The translations under genes were made by a program, and so were the position numbers. A stretch of 64,000 nucleotides of DNA from Microbacterium aurantiacum (lineage in GTDB: Bacteria; Actinomycetota; Actinomycetes; Actinomycetales; Microbacteriaceae). Every line of letters begins with the position of its first letter. Position 1 is the stretch's first letter. Positions 35,306 through 43,414 of this stretch are shown in pieces. Location: NCBI RefSeq assembly GCF_002872075.1, contig NZ_PGGU01000016.1, positions 124,001 through 188,000 of the forward strand. The letters run 5' to 3'. The notes beneath the pieces are model-generated. The model ran no database searches. It worked only from the letters and a program-made list of their open reading frames with translations, and was not told the origin of the DNA.

Positions 35306-36358
35306 TCAGATCGGCAGGGAGTAGTAGAACTGCAGGACGGCGTCGTCGTCGTCGGGGCCTTCGACGAACAGCACCCAGGGCCGGGATTCGTCACCCGTCA
35401 CCGACCACAGCACGCTGAACGAGCGGTCTGCGCGGTAGTCGTTGCGGATGCCCACGCCACCCTCGAAGACCTCTTCGGTGGCCTCGGGCTCGCCGCGCTC
35501 CTCAGCGAGCGTGGCGAACGCGTCGTCTGCCGCCGCATCGTCTTCGAAGCCCCAGACGGTGAAGCGGAGGGTGCCGACCGACGACTCGTACTCGGCCCCG
35601 GCCGTCTCCTTCGCCGGGAGCACCGCGATATCGGCCGTCTCCCAGGCGCCGGAGAGCTGCCAGGTGACGTCGCCGTCGAGGCCGGTCACGCTGTCGCCGA
35701 CCGTCGACGCCATCTCGAGGCACAGCTCATCGCACGGACCGGATGCCGGAGCGACGGGATCCGCTTCGGTCGTCTCAACCGAAGCGGGAGCGCTCGGAGC
35801 CGACGACTCGATCACCGGAGGCGCCTCTGCGTCAGCGAACTCCCACGGAGCGTTGTTGAAGAGGTAGATGAGCGCGATGATCGCGCCGATGAGCAGCACG
35901 GCGAGGCCGGCGAAGATGCCGAACGTCCAGCCGCGGTAGCTGTTGGGAGCCGCCGTCCCCGGCTCGAGGTACGGGTTGGCGTCGGTGTATCCACTCGCGG
36001 CCTGCGTGGGAGGGGCAGGAACCGCCGCCTGCGCCGGTGCAGCCGGCGGCGGCGGAACGGATGCAGCCGGCGGGGCCGGTGGAGCGACCCGCTCGGGCAC
36101 GGCCGAAGGCGGCAGCACCGGCTCGGGGATGACCGGCTCGGGGATAACCGTGCCGGCATCAGGAGCGGGCGGAGCACTGCCGAACGTCGGCGGGGCCGGC
36201 ACCTGGAAATCGGGCACGACGGAGTTCGGGTCCGCAAGATCGGGCTCGGTCAGCGGCGGGTCCGCCGGGACGCCTGCCGAATCATCGGAAGGCGGAGGCG
36301 GCACGGAGCCCGGAACCGTGTTCGGGTCCTGCGGAGCATCCGTGCCGTCGCCGCTCAT
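35306..36358 (-). CDS. Proline-rich single-pass membrane protein, unknown function
   Basis: The 350-residue protein has a cytoplasmic N-terminal region (1-150) of low complexity dominated by Pro, Ala and Val, one transmembrane helix (FGIFAGLAVLLIGAIIALIYLF, about 160-182) and an external domain (about 200-350). That domain has a Cys pair (GPCDELCLEM) and an Asp/Glu-rich surface. GGAGG at proper distance supports the ATG at 36358; the frame is open 13 codons further. It begins one base after the dcd stop. Function not recognised. Confidence 0.75.
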   Translation of the reverse strand: MSGDGTDAPQDPNTVPGSVPPPPSDDSAGVPADPPLTEPDLADPNSVVPDFQVPAPPTFGSAPPAPDAGTVIPEPVIPEPVLPPSAVPERVAPPAPPAASVPPPPAAPAQAAVPAPPTQAASGYTDANPYLEPGTAAPNSYRGWTFGIFAGLAVLLIGAIIALIYLFNNAPWEFADAEAPPVIESSAPSAPASVETTEADPVAPASGPCDELCLEMASTVGDSVTGLDGDVTWQLSGAWETADIAVLPAKETAGAEYESSVGTLRFTVWGFEDDAAADDAFATLAEERGEPEATEEVFEGGVGIRNDYRADRSFSVLWSVTGDESRPWVLFVEGPDDDDAVLQFYYSLPI

Positions 36359-36359
36359 G

Positions 36360-36965
36360 TCATCCTCCGATGGCGCCGACGTCGGTCGTGCCGACATCGG
36401 TGCGGTGGAAATTCTGGAAGGAGCGAGACGCCGTCGGCCCTCGCTGCCCCTGGTAACGGTTGCCGTACGGCCCCGAGCCGTACGGGTTCTCGGACGGCGA
36501 AGTGAGGCGGAAGAAGCAGAGCTGGCCGATCTTCATGCCCGGCCACAGCTTGATCGGCAGCGTCGCGACGTTCGCGAGCTCGAGTGTCACGTGACCGGTG
36601 AAGCCGGGGTCGATGAACCCCGCGGTCGAGTGCGTGATGAGGCCGAGCCGGCCGAGCGACGACTTGCCCTCGAGGCGCGCGGCGATGTCATCCGACAGCG
36701 TCACCTGCTCGAACGTGGCGCCCAGCGCGAATTCGCCGGGGTGCAGGATGAACGGCTCTTCGGGATCGACCTCGATCAGACGGGTGAGTTCGGGCTGATC
36801 GACGGACGGATCGATGAACGGATACTTGTGGTTGTCGAACAGGCGGAAGTAGCGGTCCAGGCGCACGTCGATGCTCGACGGCTGGATCATCTCCGGCTCG
36901 TGCGGGTCGAGGCCGATGCGGCCTGATGCGAGTTCTGCCCTGATGTCGCGGTCGCTGAGAAGCAC
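36360..36965 (-). CDS. dcd: dCTP deaminase
   Basis: The 201-residue protein carries the Dcd signature: MLLSDRDI at the start, [36 protein letters not shown] with the catalytic Glu/Ser region, and the C-terminal [10 protein letters not shown]. It deaminates dCTP; actinobacterial members such as the Mycobacterium enzyme also hydrolyse the product to dUMP, so a bifunctional role is likely but not shown by sequence. The GTG start lies six bases after TAGGCT, which makes it leaderless. Confidence 0.95.
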   Translation of the reverse strand: MLLSDRDIRAELASGRIGLDPHEPEMIQPSSIDVRLDRYFRLFDNHKYPFIDPSVDQPELTRLIEVDPEEPFILHPGEFALGATFEQVTLSDDIAARLEGKSSLGRLGLITHSTAGFIDPGFTGHVTLELANVATLPIKLWPGMKIGQLCFFRLTSPSENPYGSGPYGNRYQGQRGPTASRSFQNFHRTDVGTTDVGAIGG

Positions 36966-36971
36966 GGCACC

Positions 36972-36977
36972 AGCCTA
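36972..36977 (-). promoter_or_regulatory. -10 box of leaderless dcd
   Basis: Minus-strand TAGGCT is followed by six bases and the GTG ending at 36965. Confidence 0.6.
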
Positions 36978-37022
36978 CGGCCAGATGGCGCCGGGCGCTT
37001 TTGCCATCCGCGACCGGGCAGG

Positions 37023-37028
37023 TAGGCT
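37023..37028 (+). promoter_or_regulatory. -10 box for tRNA-Gly
   Basis: TAGGCT lies 29 bases upstream of the tRNA 5' end. Confidence 0.5.
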
Positions 37029-37057
37029 TGCCTTCACCTGATCCTCGGACCGGGTCC

Positions 37058-37128
37058 GGGACTGTAGTTCAATGGCAGAACTTCTGCTTCCCAAGCAGAT
37101 AGCGCGGGTTCGATTCCCGTCAGTCCCT
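37058..37128 (+). tRNA. tRNA-Gly (anticodon CCC)
   Basis: A full cloverleaf can be drawn: acceptor stem GGGACTG/CAGTCCC, D stem GTTC/GAAC, anticodon stem TCTGC/GCAGA with loop TTCCCAA (anticodon CCC), and T arm GCGGG/CCCGT with loop TTCGATT. The length is 71 bases including discriminator T. CCA is not encoded. It reads GGG glycine codons. Confidence 0.96.
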
Positions 37129-37220
37129 CTGACCAGGCGTTTCCTGGAGAACGAGCCCCGCCGTCCACTCGGATGAGCGGGGCTTCTCGCTGCCCGTTCC
37201 GGAACGCCGACCCGGGTCGG

Positions 37221-37766
37221 TCACGGCAGCAGGATCGTGGCGAGCGTGACCGCTCGCGCATCCTCCCGATCGGCGTCGAGATAGGGGGCGAGCAGCTCTC
37301 CCAGGCGCGTCTGCAGCTCGGCGAGGTCCTCAGTGGTCACGTGGAGCTGCGTCATCCCGAAGCCGAGGTAGTCACGCGCCCGCACATCGTCAGAAGCCAG
37401 TGAGGCGTCGAAGCGCTCGGCAACCTGCCCCAGATACGTGAGGAACGCCTGACGCAGTTGCTCGGCACCCATCGCCTGCAGCTCTTCGCGATCCACGTGC
37501 GCCATCCGCTCGCCGAGAGCGAGGGTCCGTTCGACAGCGCCGCGGATCTTCCGTTCGCCGATCACCGCGACAATGCCGGCATCGACGAGTGCGGCCACAT
37601 GACGGTAGAGCGTCGCCGTCGCGACATCCGGCAGAGTCTCGCGCAGCGCGGTCGTCGTCAGTTCACGCGCGCCGATCTGCTGGATGATCCGCATCCGCAC
37701 AGGGTGCATGATCACGTCGGCGATCGGTGTCGTCTTGCGCATCGGCTCTCGATTCATTATTCTCAT
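37221..37766 (-). CDS. Winged-helix (ArsR-like) transcriptional regulator
   Basis: The 181-residue protein has an N-terminal winged helix ([53 protein letters not shown], about 17-70) and a helical C-terminal part resembling regulators placed beside ABC-2 exporters. Starts at 37766, 37757 and 37742 are all possible. The first is kept because AATGTT lies six bases upstream, but its ATG lies inside an inverted repeat that probably is the autoregulatory operator. It is divergent from the ABC transporter genes, its likely targets. Confidence 0.85.
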   Translation of the reverse strand: MRIMNREPMRKTTPIADVIMHPVRMRIIQQIGARELTTTALRETLPDVATATLYRHVAALVDAGIVAVIGERKIRGAVERTLALGERMAHVDREELQAMGAEQLRQAFLTYLGQVAERFDASLASDDVRARDYLGFGMTQLHVTTEDLAELQTRLGELLAPYLDADREDARAVTLATILLP

Positions 37767-37774
37767 GGTGAGAA
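37760..37774. promoter_or_regulatory. Inverted repeat at winged-helix regulator start
   Basis: TTCTCA-TGG-TGAGAA overlaps the predicted transcription and translation start of the regulator. A further half-site GTTCTCA follows at about 37785. Confidence 0.65.
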
Positions 37775-37816
37775 CATTCGCATCGTTCTCATACGAAGAC
37801 TAGCGGAGGAGCCGAG

Positions 37817-38581
37817 ATGACCCCTGCCCCCACCGACGCGAATCCCGTGCGGATCGAGGTCCGCGGGATCTCGAAACGGTTCGGTGATGTCACCGCCGTC
37901 GACGACATCACCTTCAACGCCGAACCGGGCCGGGTCACCGGATTCCTCGGTCCGAACGGCGCCGGAAAGTCGACGACCCTCCGCATCCTGCTCGGACTCA
38001 GCCGACCCGACAGCGGCGCCGCTCTCCTCGGCGGAGTTCGCTACCGCGACCTGCGCATGCCTGCCCGGACAGTCGGCGCCGTCCTCGACATCGCCGGCGC
38101 GCACCCGGCCATGACGGCGAGGGCGCATCTCGGCGTGAGCGCCGCGCTCGCCGGGATCGACGATCATCGCGTCGACGAAGTGGCGGCGATCACCGGCATC
38201 ACGGGATTCCTCGATCGCCGGATCCGCGGATTCTCGACCGGCATGCAGCAGAGGCTGGCGATCGCGAACGCCCTGCTCGGCGATCCGCGGGTGCTCGTCC
38301 TCGACGAGCCGTCGAATGGCCTCGACCCGGCCGGCATCGCCTGGTTGCGTTCCTTCCTCCGGAGTTTCGCCTCCGGCGGAGGCACTGTCCTGCTCTCGAG
38401 CCACGTGCTGTCCGAGCTGGAGCAGTGCATCGACGATCTCGCCCTCATCGACGGCGGTCGCCTCGTCTGGGCAGGACCCCTCGCCGGCTTCGTCGCCGAG
38501 AACGGAACCCTCGAAGGAGCGTTCCTCCACGCCACCCGGCACTCCGAACCCCACACCCCCGCACTGGAGCGCACCTCATGA
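37817..38581 (+). CDS. ABC exporter ATP-binding protein
   Basis: The 254-residue protein has Walker A GFLGPNGAGKSTTLRIL, signature FSTGMQQRLAIANALLG, Walker B VLVLDEPSNGLDPAG and the switch His in LLSSHVLSELE. This is the pattern of ABC-2 exporters such as BcrA and lantibiotic-immunity ATPases. GGAGGAG precedes the ATG. Its stop overlaps the permease start (ATGA). The exported compound is unknown. Confidence 0.92.
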   Translation: MTPAPTDANPVRIEVRGISKRFGDVTAVDDITFNAEPGRVTGFLGPNGAGKSTTLRILLGLSRPDSGAALLGGVRYRDLRMPARTVGAVLDIAGAHPAMTARAHLGVSAALAGIDDHRVDEVAAITGITGFLDRRIRGFSTGMQQRLAIANALLGDPRVLVLDEPSNGLDPAGIAWLRSFLRSFASGGGTVLLSSHVLSELEQCIDDLALIDGGRLVWAGPLAGFVAENGTLEGAFLHATRHSEPHTPALERTS

Positions 38582-39378
38582 TCGCCCTCGTCCGCGGAGA
38601 GTTCCGCCGCCTGTTCGCCACCCGGCTCGTCTGGTGGGCCCTCCTCACTGCCGCCCTCTGCGGCGGACTCCTCCCCGGACTCATCGCCGTCATCGGCCCC
38701 GAGAACGCGAATCCGCCTCTTCCGGGGCTCGACACCGCCGCCGGCGTCGAGATGTTGCTCAGCCTCACGTCGGTGCTCCTGTTCATCCCGGCACTGATCG
38801 GCACGGTCGCCGTCACCTCCGAGTACCGGCACCGTACGGTCGGCACGACCTTCCTCCTCGCCCCTCGCCGCGTCGGCGTCGTGCTCGCGAAACTTGCCGT
38901 CTACGCGCTGCTCGGCCTGGCCTACGGCGTGATCGCATCGGCGTCCGCAGCGGCGGCCGTCGCCGGCGGGGCGGCACTGCACGGTCAGCCGCTGGGGATG
39001 CCGTGGAGCGAGCTCGCCCCCCTTCTCGTCCGGCTCGCCCTTGCGGCGGCGATCTACATGATCATCGGCGTGGCGATCGGCGCCCTCGCGCGCCACCAGC
39101 TGATCGCGATCGGCGTCACCCTCGGGTACTTCTACGTGCTCGAGTACGTGCTGATGCTCATCCCGGGGGTGAACACGATCTACCCGTTCCTCCCCGGCGG
39201 CGCGACGTCGGCGTTGACCGATTTCACCTTCCTCCGTGATGCGCTCTCGGCAGAACTCCCGGCAGCGGCGCCGCCCGCCGGGCTCACCCCTCTGGGTGGA
39301 GGAGTCGTCCTTCTGGCGTACGCCGCCATCGCGGTGGCCGTGGCCATCGCGGCTCCCCTCCGCCGCGACCTTCGCTGA
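38578..39378 (+). CDS. ABC-2 type permease
   Basis: The 266-residue protein has six transmembrane helices. It starts MIALVRGEFRRLFATRLVWWALL and has TSEYRHRTVGTTFLLAPRR after the second helix, the usual ABC-2 exporter loop. It pairs with the preceding ATPase. Its frame is open upstream inside the ATPase gene, but the ATG overlapping that stop is the natural start. It is convergent with the HutD-like gene, 33 bases away. Confidence 0.9.
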   Translation: MIALVRGEFRRLFATRLVWWALLTAALCGGLLPGLIAVIGPENANPPLPGLDTAAGVEMLLSLTSVLLFIPALIGTVAVTSEYRHRTVGTTFLLAPRRVGVVLAKLAVYALLGLAYGVIASASAAAAVAGGAALHGQPLGMPWSELAPLLVRLALAAAIYMIIGVAIGALARHQLIAIGVTLGYFYVLEYVLMLIPGVNTIYPFLPGGATSALTDFTFLRDALSAELPAAAPPAGLTPLGGGVVLLAYAAIAVAVAIAAPLRRDLR

Positions 39379-39411
39379 ACGTGCCCGCGAGGCCCGGCCG
39401 CCGTGCCGCGG

Positions 39412-39984
39412 TCAGGCCTCGCGAGACGGCCGGGCGAAGCTGAGCACCTGGGCAGACGTGGCGACGACGTTCAACGGAGCGTCCCCGCCGACGATGATCG
39501 CCGATTCCCGGCCGGCGGCCACGGCGCCGACCTTGACGCCTCCCCGCATGACGACGAGGGCGAGCGTGGTCGATGCCACCTGGAGGGGCCCGTCGACCGC
39601 GGTGGCTTCGAATGTCGCCGCGGGCACGGAGGCGGCAGAGCTCAGCACCAGCACCCGGCTCAGACCGATGCCGCGGATGCCGGGTCGATGGAAGTCGACG
39701 AACGACGCACGCGTGAGGAGAGCCTGATCGCGCCGGAGCGGTGCCGGACGCGTGCTGTCTGCTTGGACGATCACCTGAGCGCCCGAGACCCCCACGACGA
39801 GCTGGTTCATGCCCTCCGGCAGCTGGATGCGGCCGTGCGGCCCTCGTAGTTCGACGAGTTGCAGCTGCCAAGGAGAACCTGAGGCGTCATCTGTCCCGAC
39901 CCACAGGTCGCGGACCCCTCCTGCGCCTACGGCGAGGGCGTGTCGGGGAGCTTCGGTGAACCGCCGAACGCTGACCGGTCTCAT
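39412..39984 (-). CDS. HutD-like cupin domain protein (tentative)
   Basis: The 190-residue protein is all-beta in character, with a segment (SPWQLQLVELRGPHGRIQLPEGMNQLVVGVSGAQVIV) that recalls HutD/Ves cupins in layout but is diverged. No enzyme motif is visible. The ATG at 39984 follows GGAAGGAG about ten bases upstream; the frame is open to 40047. It lies downstream of amt but is separated from it by a strong terminator, so it is likely a separate unit. Confidence 0.55.
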   Translation of the reverse strand: MRPVSVRRFTEAPRHALAVGAGGVRDLWVGTDDASGSPWQLQLVELRGPHGRIQLPEGMNQLVVGVSGAQVIVQADSTRPAPLRRDQALLTRASFVDFHRPGIRGIGLSRVLVLSSAASVPAATFEATAVDGPLQVASTTLALVVMRGGVKVGAVAAGRESAIIVGGDAPLNVVATSAQVLSFARPSREA

Positions 39985-40040
39985 CGCGAAATCGCTCCTT
40001 CCGCGATCGTTCCGTGTGGTGCTTTCCCGCCGAATGCAGA

Positions 40041-40084
40041 GTGTCACTGTGCTGGACGCGCGGCGGCGTCCAGCACAGTGACAC
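40041..40084. terminator. amt terminator hairpin
   Basis: A perfect 19-bp stem (40041-40059 with 40066-40084) and a six-base loop, 11 bases after the amt stop. No T tract follows. Confidence 0.8.
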
Positions 40085-40094
40085 CGCGGATCAG

Positions 40095-41363
40095 CTATGC
40101 GCGGATCGGGTCGAGGACGTAGCCCTCTTCTCCGTGCACGACGGTGTCGATTCCGGCGACCTCGTCCTCGTTCTTCACGCGGAACCCGATCGTCTTCTGG
40201 ATGGCGAATCCGATGATCCAGGCGAGCACGAACGAGTAGATCATGACGCTGAATGCGGCGATGGCCTGGACGAGCAGCTGCGTGCCGTCACCGCCCATGA
40301 ACAGGCCGGTGCCGTTGGCGAAGAAGCCGAGGTACAGGGTTCCGATGACGCCGCCGATGAGGTGGATGCCGACGACGTCGAGCGAGTCGTCGAAGCCCAG
40401 CTTGTACTTCAGTTCGACGGCCAGTGCACACGCGGCGCCGGCGATGATGCCGAGAAGGATCGCCCAGACGGGGTGGAGCGATGCACACGCGGGCGTGATC
40501 GCGACGAGGCCGGCGACGGCTCCGGATGCGGCACCGACCGAGGTGGGCTTGCCGTCCTTGAACTTCTCGACGACGAGCCACGCGAGCAGGGCGGCAGCGG
40601 GGGCGGCGATGGTGTTGACGAATGCCAAGGCGGCCGTGCCGTCGGCGGCGAGCTCGGATCCGGCGTTGAACCCGAACCATCCGAACCACAGCAGTCCGGC
40701 GCCGAGCAGGACGAACGGCGGGTTGTGGGGCACGTGAGCGCCCTTCTGGAACCCGACGCGACGACCGAGCACGAGGGCCAGCGCGAGGGCGGCCGCTCCG
40801 GCGTTGATGTGCACGGCGGTACCGCCGGCGAAGTCGATGGCGCCGACGCCGAACGCCTCCTGCAGCCCGTGGGTGATCCAGCCGCCGTAGGCGAAGCTGC
40901 CGTCCTCCGCGAGGCCGAAGTTGAACACCCAGCTGGCGACGGGGAAGTAGACGACCGTCGCCCAGATCGCGGCGAAGATCATCCACGACCCGAACTTCGC
41001 ACGGTCGGCGATCGCTCCCGAGATGAGCGCCACCGTGAGGATGGCGAACGTCGCCTGGAACGCGACGAACGCGAGCGGCGGGTACGCGGCGCCCTCCGGC
41101 GTCTCGAGCAGGCTGTTCAATCCGGCAGCGGCGGCATCGATCGACCACGGTGCGACCGTGCCCTCAGCGCCGGGGAACGCGATCGCGTATCCGTACAGCA
41201 CCCAGAGCACGCCGATGAGTCCGAGCGACCCGAAGCTGAGCATCATCATGCTGATGACGCTCTTGGCCTTCACGAGGCCGCCGTAGAAGAACGCCAGTCC
41301 TGGCGTCATCAGCAGCACGAGTGCAGCAGCTATGAGAATGAACGCGGTATTGCCTTGATCCAT
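40095..41363 (-). CDS. amt: Ammonium transporter
   Basis: The 422-residue protein has eleven transmembrane helices and the Amt signature: TPGLAFFYGGLVKAKS near the start, the twin-histidine regions DFAGGTAVHINAG and VVGIHLIGG, and GWFGFNAGSELAADG. It conducts ammonium across the cytoplasmic membrane. No glnK or glnD follows; instead a terminator does. A GlnR-like box lies about 90 bases upstream, so expression should rise under nitrogen limitation. Confidence 0.95.
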   Translation of the reverse strand: MDQGNTAFILIAAALVLLMTPGLAFFYGGLVKAKSVISMMMLSFGSLGLIGVLWVLYGYAIAFPGAEGTVAPWSIDAAAAGLNSLLETPEGAAYPPLAFVAFQATFAILTVALISGAIADRAKFGSWMIFAAIWATVVYFPVASWVFNFGLAEDGSFAYGGWITHGLQEAFGVGAIDFAGGTAVHINAGAAALALALVLGRRVGFQKGAHVPHNPPFVLLGAGLLWFGWFGFNAGSELAADGTAALAFVNTIAAPAAALLAWLVVEKFKDGKPTSVGAASGAVAGLVAITPACASLHPVWAILLGIIAGAACALAVELKYKLGFDDSLDVVGIHLIGGVIGTLYLGFFANGTGLFMGGDGTQLLVQAIAAFSVMIYSFVLAWIIGFAIQKTIGFRVKNEDEVAGIDTVVHGEEGYVLDPIRA

Positions 41364-41450
41364 GACGGTCGAGCCTCTCTCCGAGGACGCACGGAGGCGT
41401 CGGGTGATTCTCAGAGTGGCGCACGGTCGTTTCGCAGCAAGGTCCGGGTC

Positions 41451-41466
41451 GTTACAGTCACGTTTC
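41451..41466. promoter_or_regulatory. Candidate GlnR box upstream of amt
   Basis: On the minus strand GAAAC-N6-GTAAC fits the actinobacterial GlnR pattern AC-N9-AC. It lies 88 bases before the amt ATG. Confidence 0.6.
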
Positions 41467-41471
41467 CGGAA

Positions 41472-42080
41472 TCACGCCATGACGCTCGCATCGAGCGCCT
41501 GCACGATGACGGGCGCGTCGTCGTCCGGCATCCCGACGCCCCAGATCCGCACACGCGACCCGATCGCGGGTATCTGGGTCTGCAGCAGGGTCGCGTCGCG
41601 GTGGTCCGGATTGCTGCGGTGCCAGCGCGCGCGGATCGACGTGCCGGCATCGCTCTCGACGGTCAGCGTGAAGGCCGACACGCCGCCATTCTCGGCGAGC
41701 GACACCTGGCGGTCGCTGACCTGACCTCCGGTCGGCGCCGCGCGGTCCCGCATCAGCGCCCACCGCTCGGCGAGCCGCTGTTCACGGCGCGAGAGACGGC
41801 CCGACTCCCACAGTGCGAAACCGCATCCGAAGACGAAGAACGACGGCATCACGGTGAATATGACGTCGAACCACCACGGTGAGTCATCCCGCCACAGCAT
41901 GATGACCAGGAAGGCCGTCCCGGCGGCGGCGAGAGCCACGAGCATCCAGATCACGAGCCGCGCGGTCCGACTCAACCGCGTGCCGAATCCGATGCGAGAC
42001 GGCACCCCGCTCTCATCGAATGCCCGAACCAGGTGCACGACATGCCCGACCGGTGCTTCTTCGTCCACGACTGCCTCCAT
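41472..42080 (-). CDS. Two-helix membrane protein of unknown function
   Basis: The 202-residue protein has two transmembrane helices (ARLVIWMLVALAAAGTAFLVIML and FDVIFTVMPSFFVFGCGFALW, about 45-100) followed by a soluble C-terminal beta-rich domain ending VGMPDDDAPVIVQALDASVMA. No family recognised. The frame is open to 42359 but would overlap the ROK gene. The ATG at 42080 is the first that avoids this, though its ribosome-binding site is weak. It is 94 bases downstream of the ROK gene on the same strand. Confidence 0.65.
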   Translation of the reverse strand: MEAVVDEEAPVGHVVHLVRAFDESGVPSRIGFGTRLSRTARLVIWMLVALAAAGTAFLVIMLWRDDSPWWFDVIFTVMPSFFVFGCGFALWESGRLSRREQRLAERWALMRDRAAPTGGQVSDRQVSLAENGGVSAFTLTVESDAGTSIRARWHRSNPDHRDATLLQTQIPAIGSRVRIWGVGMPDDDAPVIVQALDASVMA

Positions 42081-42174
42081 CCGCGCCCGTATTCGCTGGA
42101 CATCGTAGGGCGTCGAAGCGTCGCGCAGATGGAGGAACGAGACGCGGAATGACGGCGACCGGCGACCTGAGTGC

Positions 42175-43329
42175 TCAGCCGACGAGACGGAACTCCTCGA
42201 ACGCCGACTGGATGGCGGTCGCGGCGGCCCCGCGCGCCCACACGTCGAAGCCGGAGCGATCGACATGCAGTTCGACCGCGTTCGCCTCAGGATCGCGCCC
42301 GGCCCTGAGCGCCTCCCGGGCCGCGGGTTCGACGATCTCCCACATTCCGATGCCGTCACCGGCGATCACGATCGTGTTGACCATCGCGAAGTTGGAGATC
42401 AGGGCGAGCATGCGGCCGAGAGCGGCACCCGAGCGCGCGAAGACCTCGACCGCAGCAGCCTCCCCCACCCTGGCGAGTTCAAGCGCCTCGGCGTAATCGA
42501 CCGTGCGGCCGAGACGCTCGCCCAGCAGCTTCTCGATGCTCGGGATCGTGAGCATCGAGGTCGCGCAGCCACGATGACCGTCCGCGCAGCGCGGTCCTTC
42601 CGGATCGAGAGGGATGTGACCACCCAATCCGAACCCGGTGTCGGCGGTGACCACCACGCGATCGTGCACGACCAGCCCGTACCCGACGCCGGCGCCGATC
42701 GTGACGACCGCGAAGTTCGGGATCCCCCGTCCGGCACCGAACCACTGTTCGGCGACGGTCAACGCGACGACATCGTTCTCGATGTCGACCGGCACCCCCA
42801 GGCGGTCGACGAGCAATCGACCGAGGTCGACGTCACGCCAGCCGAGGAACGGCCCTCTGGTGACGACGCGCCGATCGACGGTGTTGCCGCCGACGCTCAC
42901 CCCGACCCCGGCGATGCCCGGTACGACGTCATCCACGGGGACGCCGGCCAGCCGGGCCACGAGCACCGCCACCTGATCGGCCACGTACTCCGGTCCGTGC
43001 TCCTCGAGCACGACAGCGGCTGTGCCCTTCTCGTTCGCTCGGAGATCGGTGAGCACCGCCACCGCCTCATCGCCCGTGATCTTCACGCCGACGAAGCGCC
43101 GGGCATCGACATCGACGTCGAGAGGCTTCGTCGGACGACCGACCGTTCGCGCGGAAGGATCGTCTCCCTCCACGACGAGACCGGCATCGATCAGAGGCTT
43201 GCTCAACCGGGTGAGGCTCGCAGCGGACAGACCGAGCCGCTGCCCCAGCACGCTCCGCGAGATCGGGCCATGGATCAGGATCTCCCTCGCCAGCGCGCGA
43301 GCGCTCTCGGTCACCCCGGGATCCGTCAT
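42175..43329 (-). CDS. ROK-family transcriptional repressor
   Basis: The 384-residue protein has an N-terminal winged helix (LIHGPISRSVLGQRLGLSAASLTRLSKPLIDAGLV, about 17-52). A ROK sugar-kinase-like domain follows with GVGVSVGG, the substrate His in FGLGGHIPLDPEGPRC, and the zinc cluster around CADGHRGC (HIP...C-x-DGHRGC). It is divergent from the alpha-galactosidase gene with a 17-bp palindrome between them. It is most likely a sugar-sensing repressor of the galactoside gene cluster. Confidence 0.92.
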   Translation of the reverse strand: MTDPGVTESARALAREILIHGPISRSVLGQRLGLSAASLTRLSKPLIDAGLVVEGDDPSARTVGRPTKPLDVDVDARRFVGVKITGDEAVAVLTDLRANEKGTAAVVLEEHGPEYVADQVAVLVARLAGVPVDDVVPGIAGVGVSVGGNTVDRRVVTRGPFLGWRDVDLGRLLVDRLGVPVDIENDVVALTVAEQWFGAGRGIPNFAVVTIGAGVGYGLVVHDRVVVTADTGFGLGGHIPLDPEGPRCADGHRGCATSMLTIPSIEKLLGERLGRTVDYAEALELARVGEAAAVEVFARSGAALGRMLALISNFAMVNTIVIAGDGIGMWEIVEPAAREALRAGRDPEANAVELHVDRSGFDVWARGAAATAIQSAFEEFRLVG

Positions 43330-43379
43330 GCTGCCCCCTCATCGAATACTTCCATCGTGACAGAAATCACGAACAGACC

Positions 43380-43408
43380 TTGACATCCAATTATTTCTAC
43401 CGTAGAAA
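43380..43408 (+). promoter_or_regulatory. Promoter of the alpha-galactosidase gene
   Basis: TTGACA (43380-43385), 17 bases, TAGAAA (43403-43408), then six bases and the ATG at 43415. The transcript would be leaderless. Confidence 0.65.
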
Positions 43409-43409
43409 T
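43393..43409. promoter_or_regulatory. ROK operator palindrome
   Basis: ATTTCTAC-C-GTAGAAAT is a perfect 8-bp inverted repeat around one base. It covers the spacer and -10 box of the galactosidase promoter. Confidence 0.8.
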
Positions 43410-43414
43410 TATTC

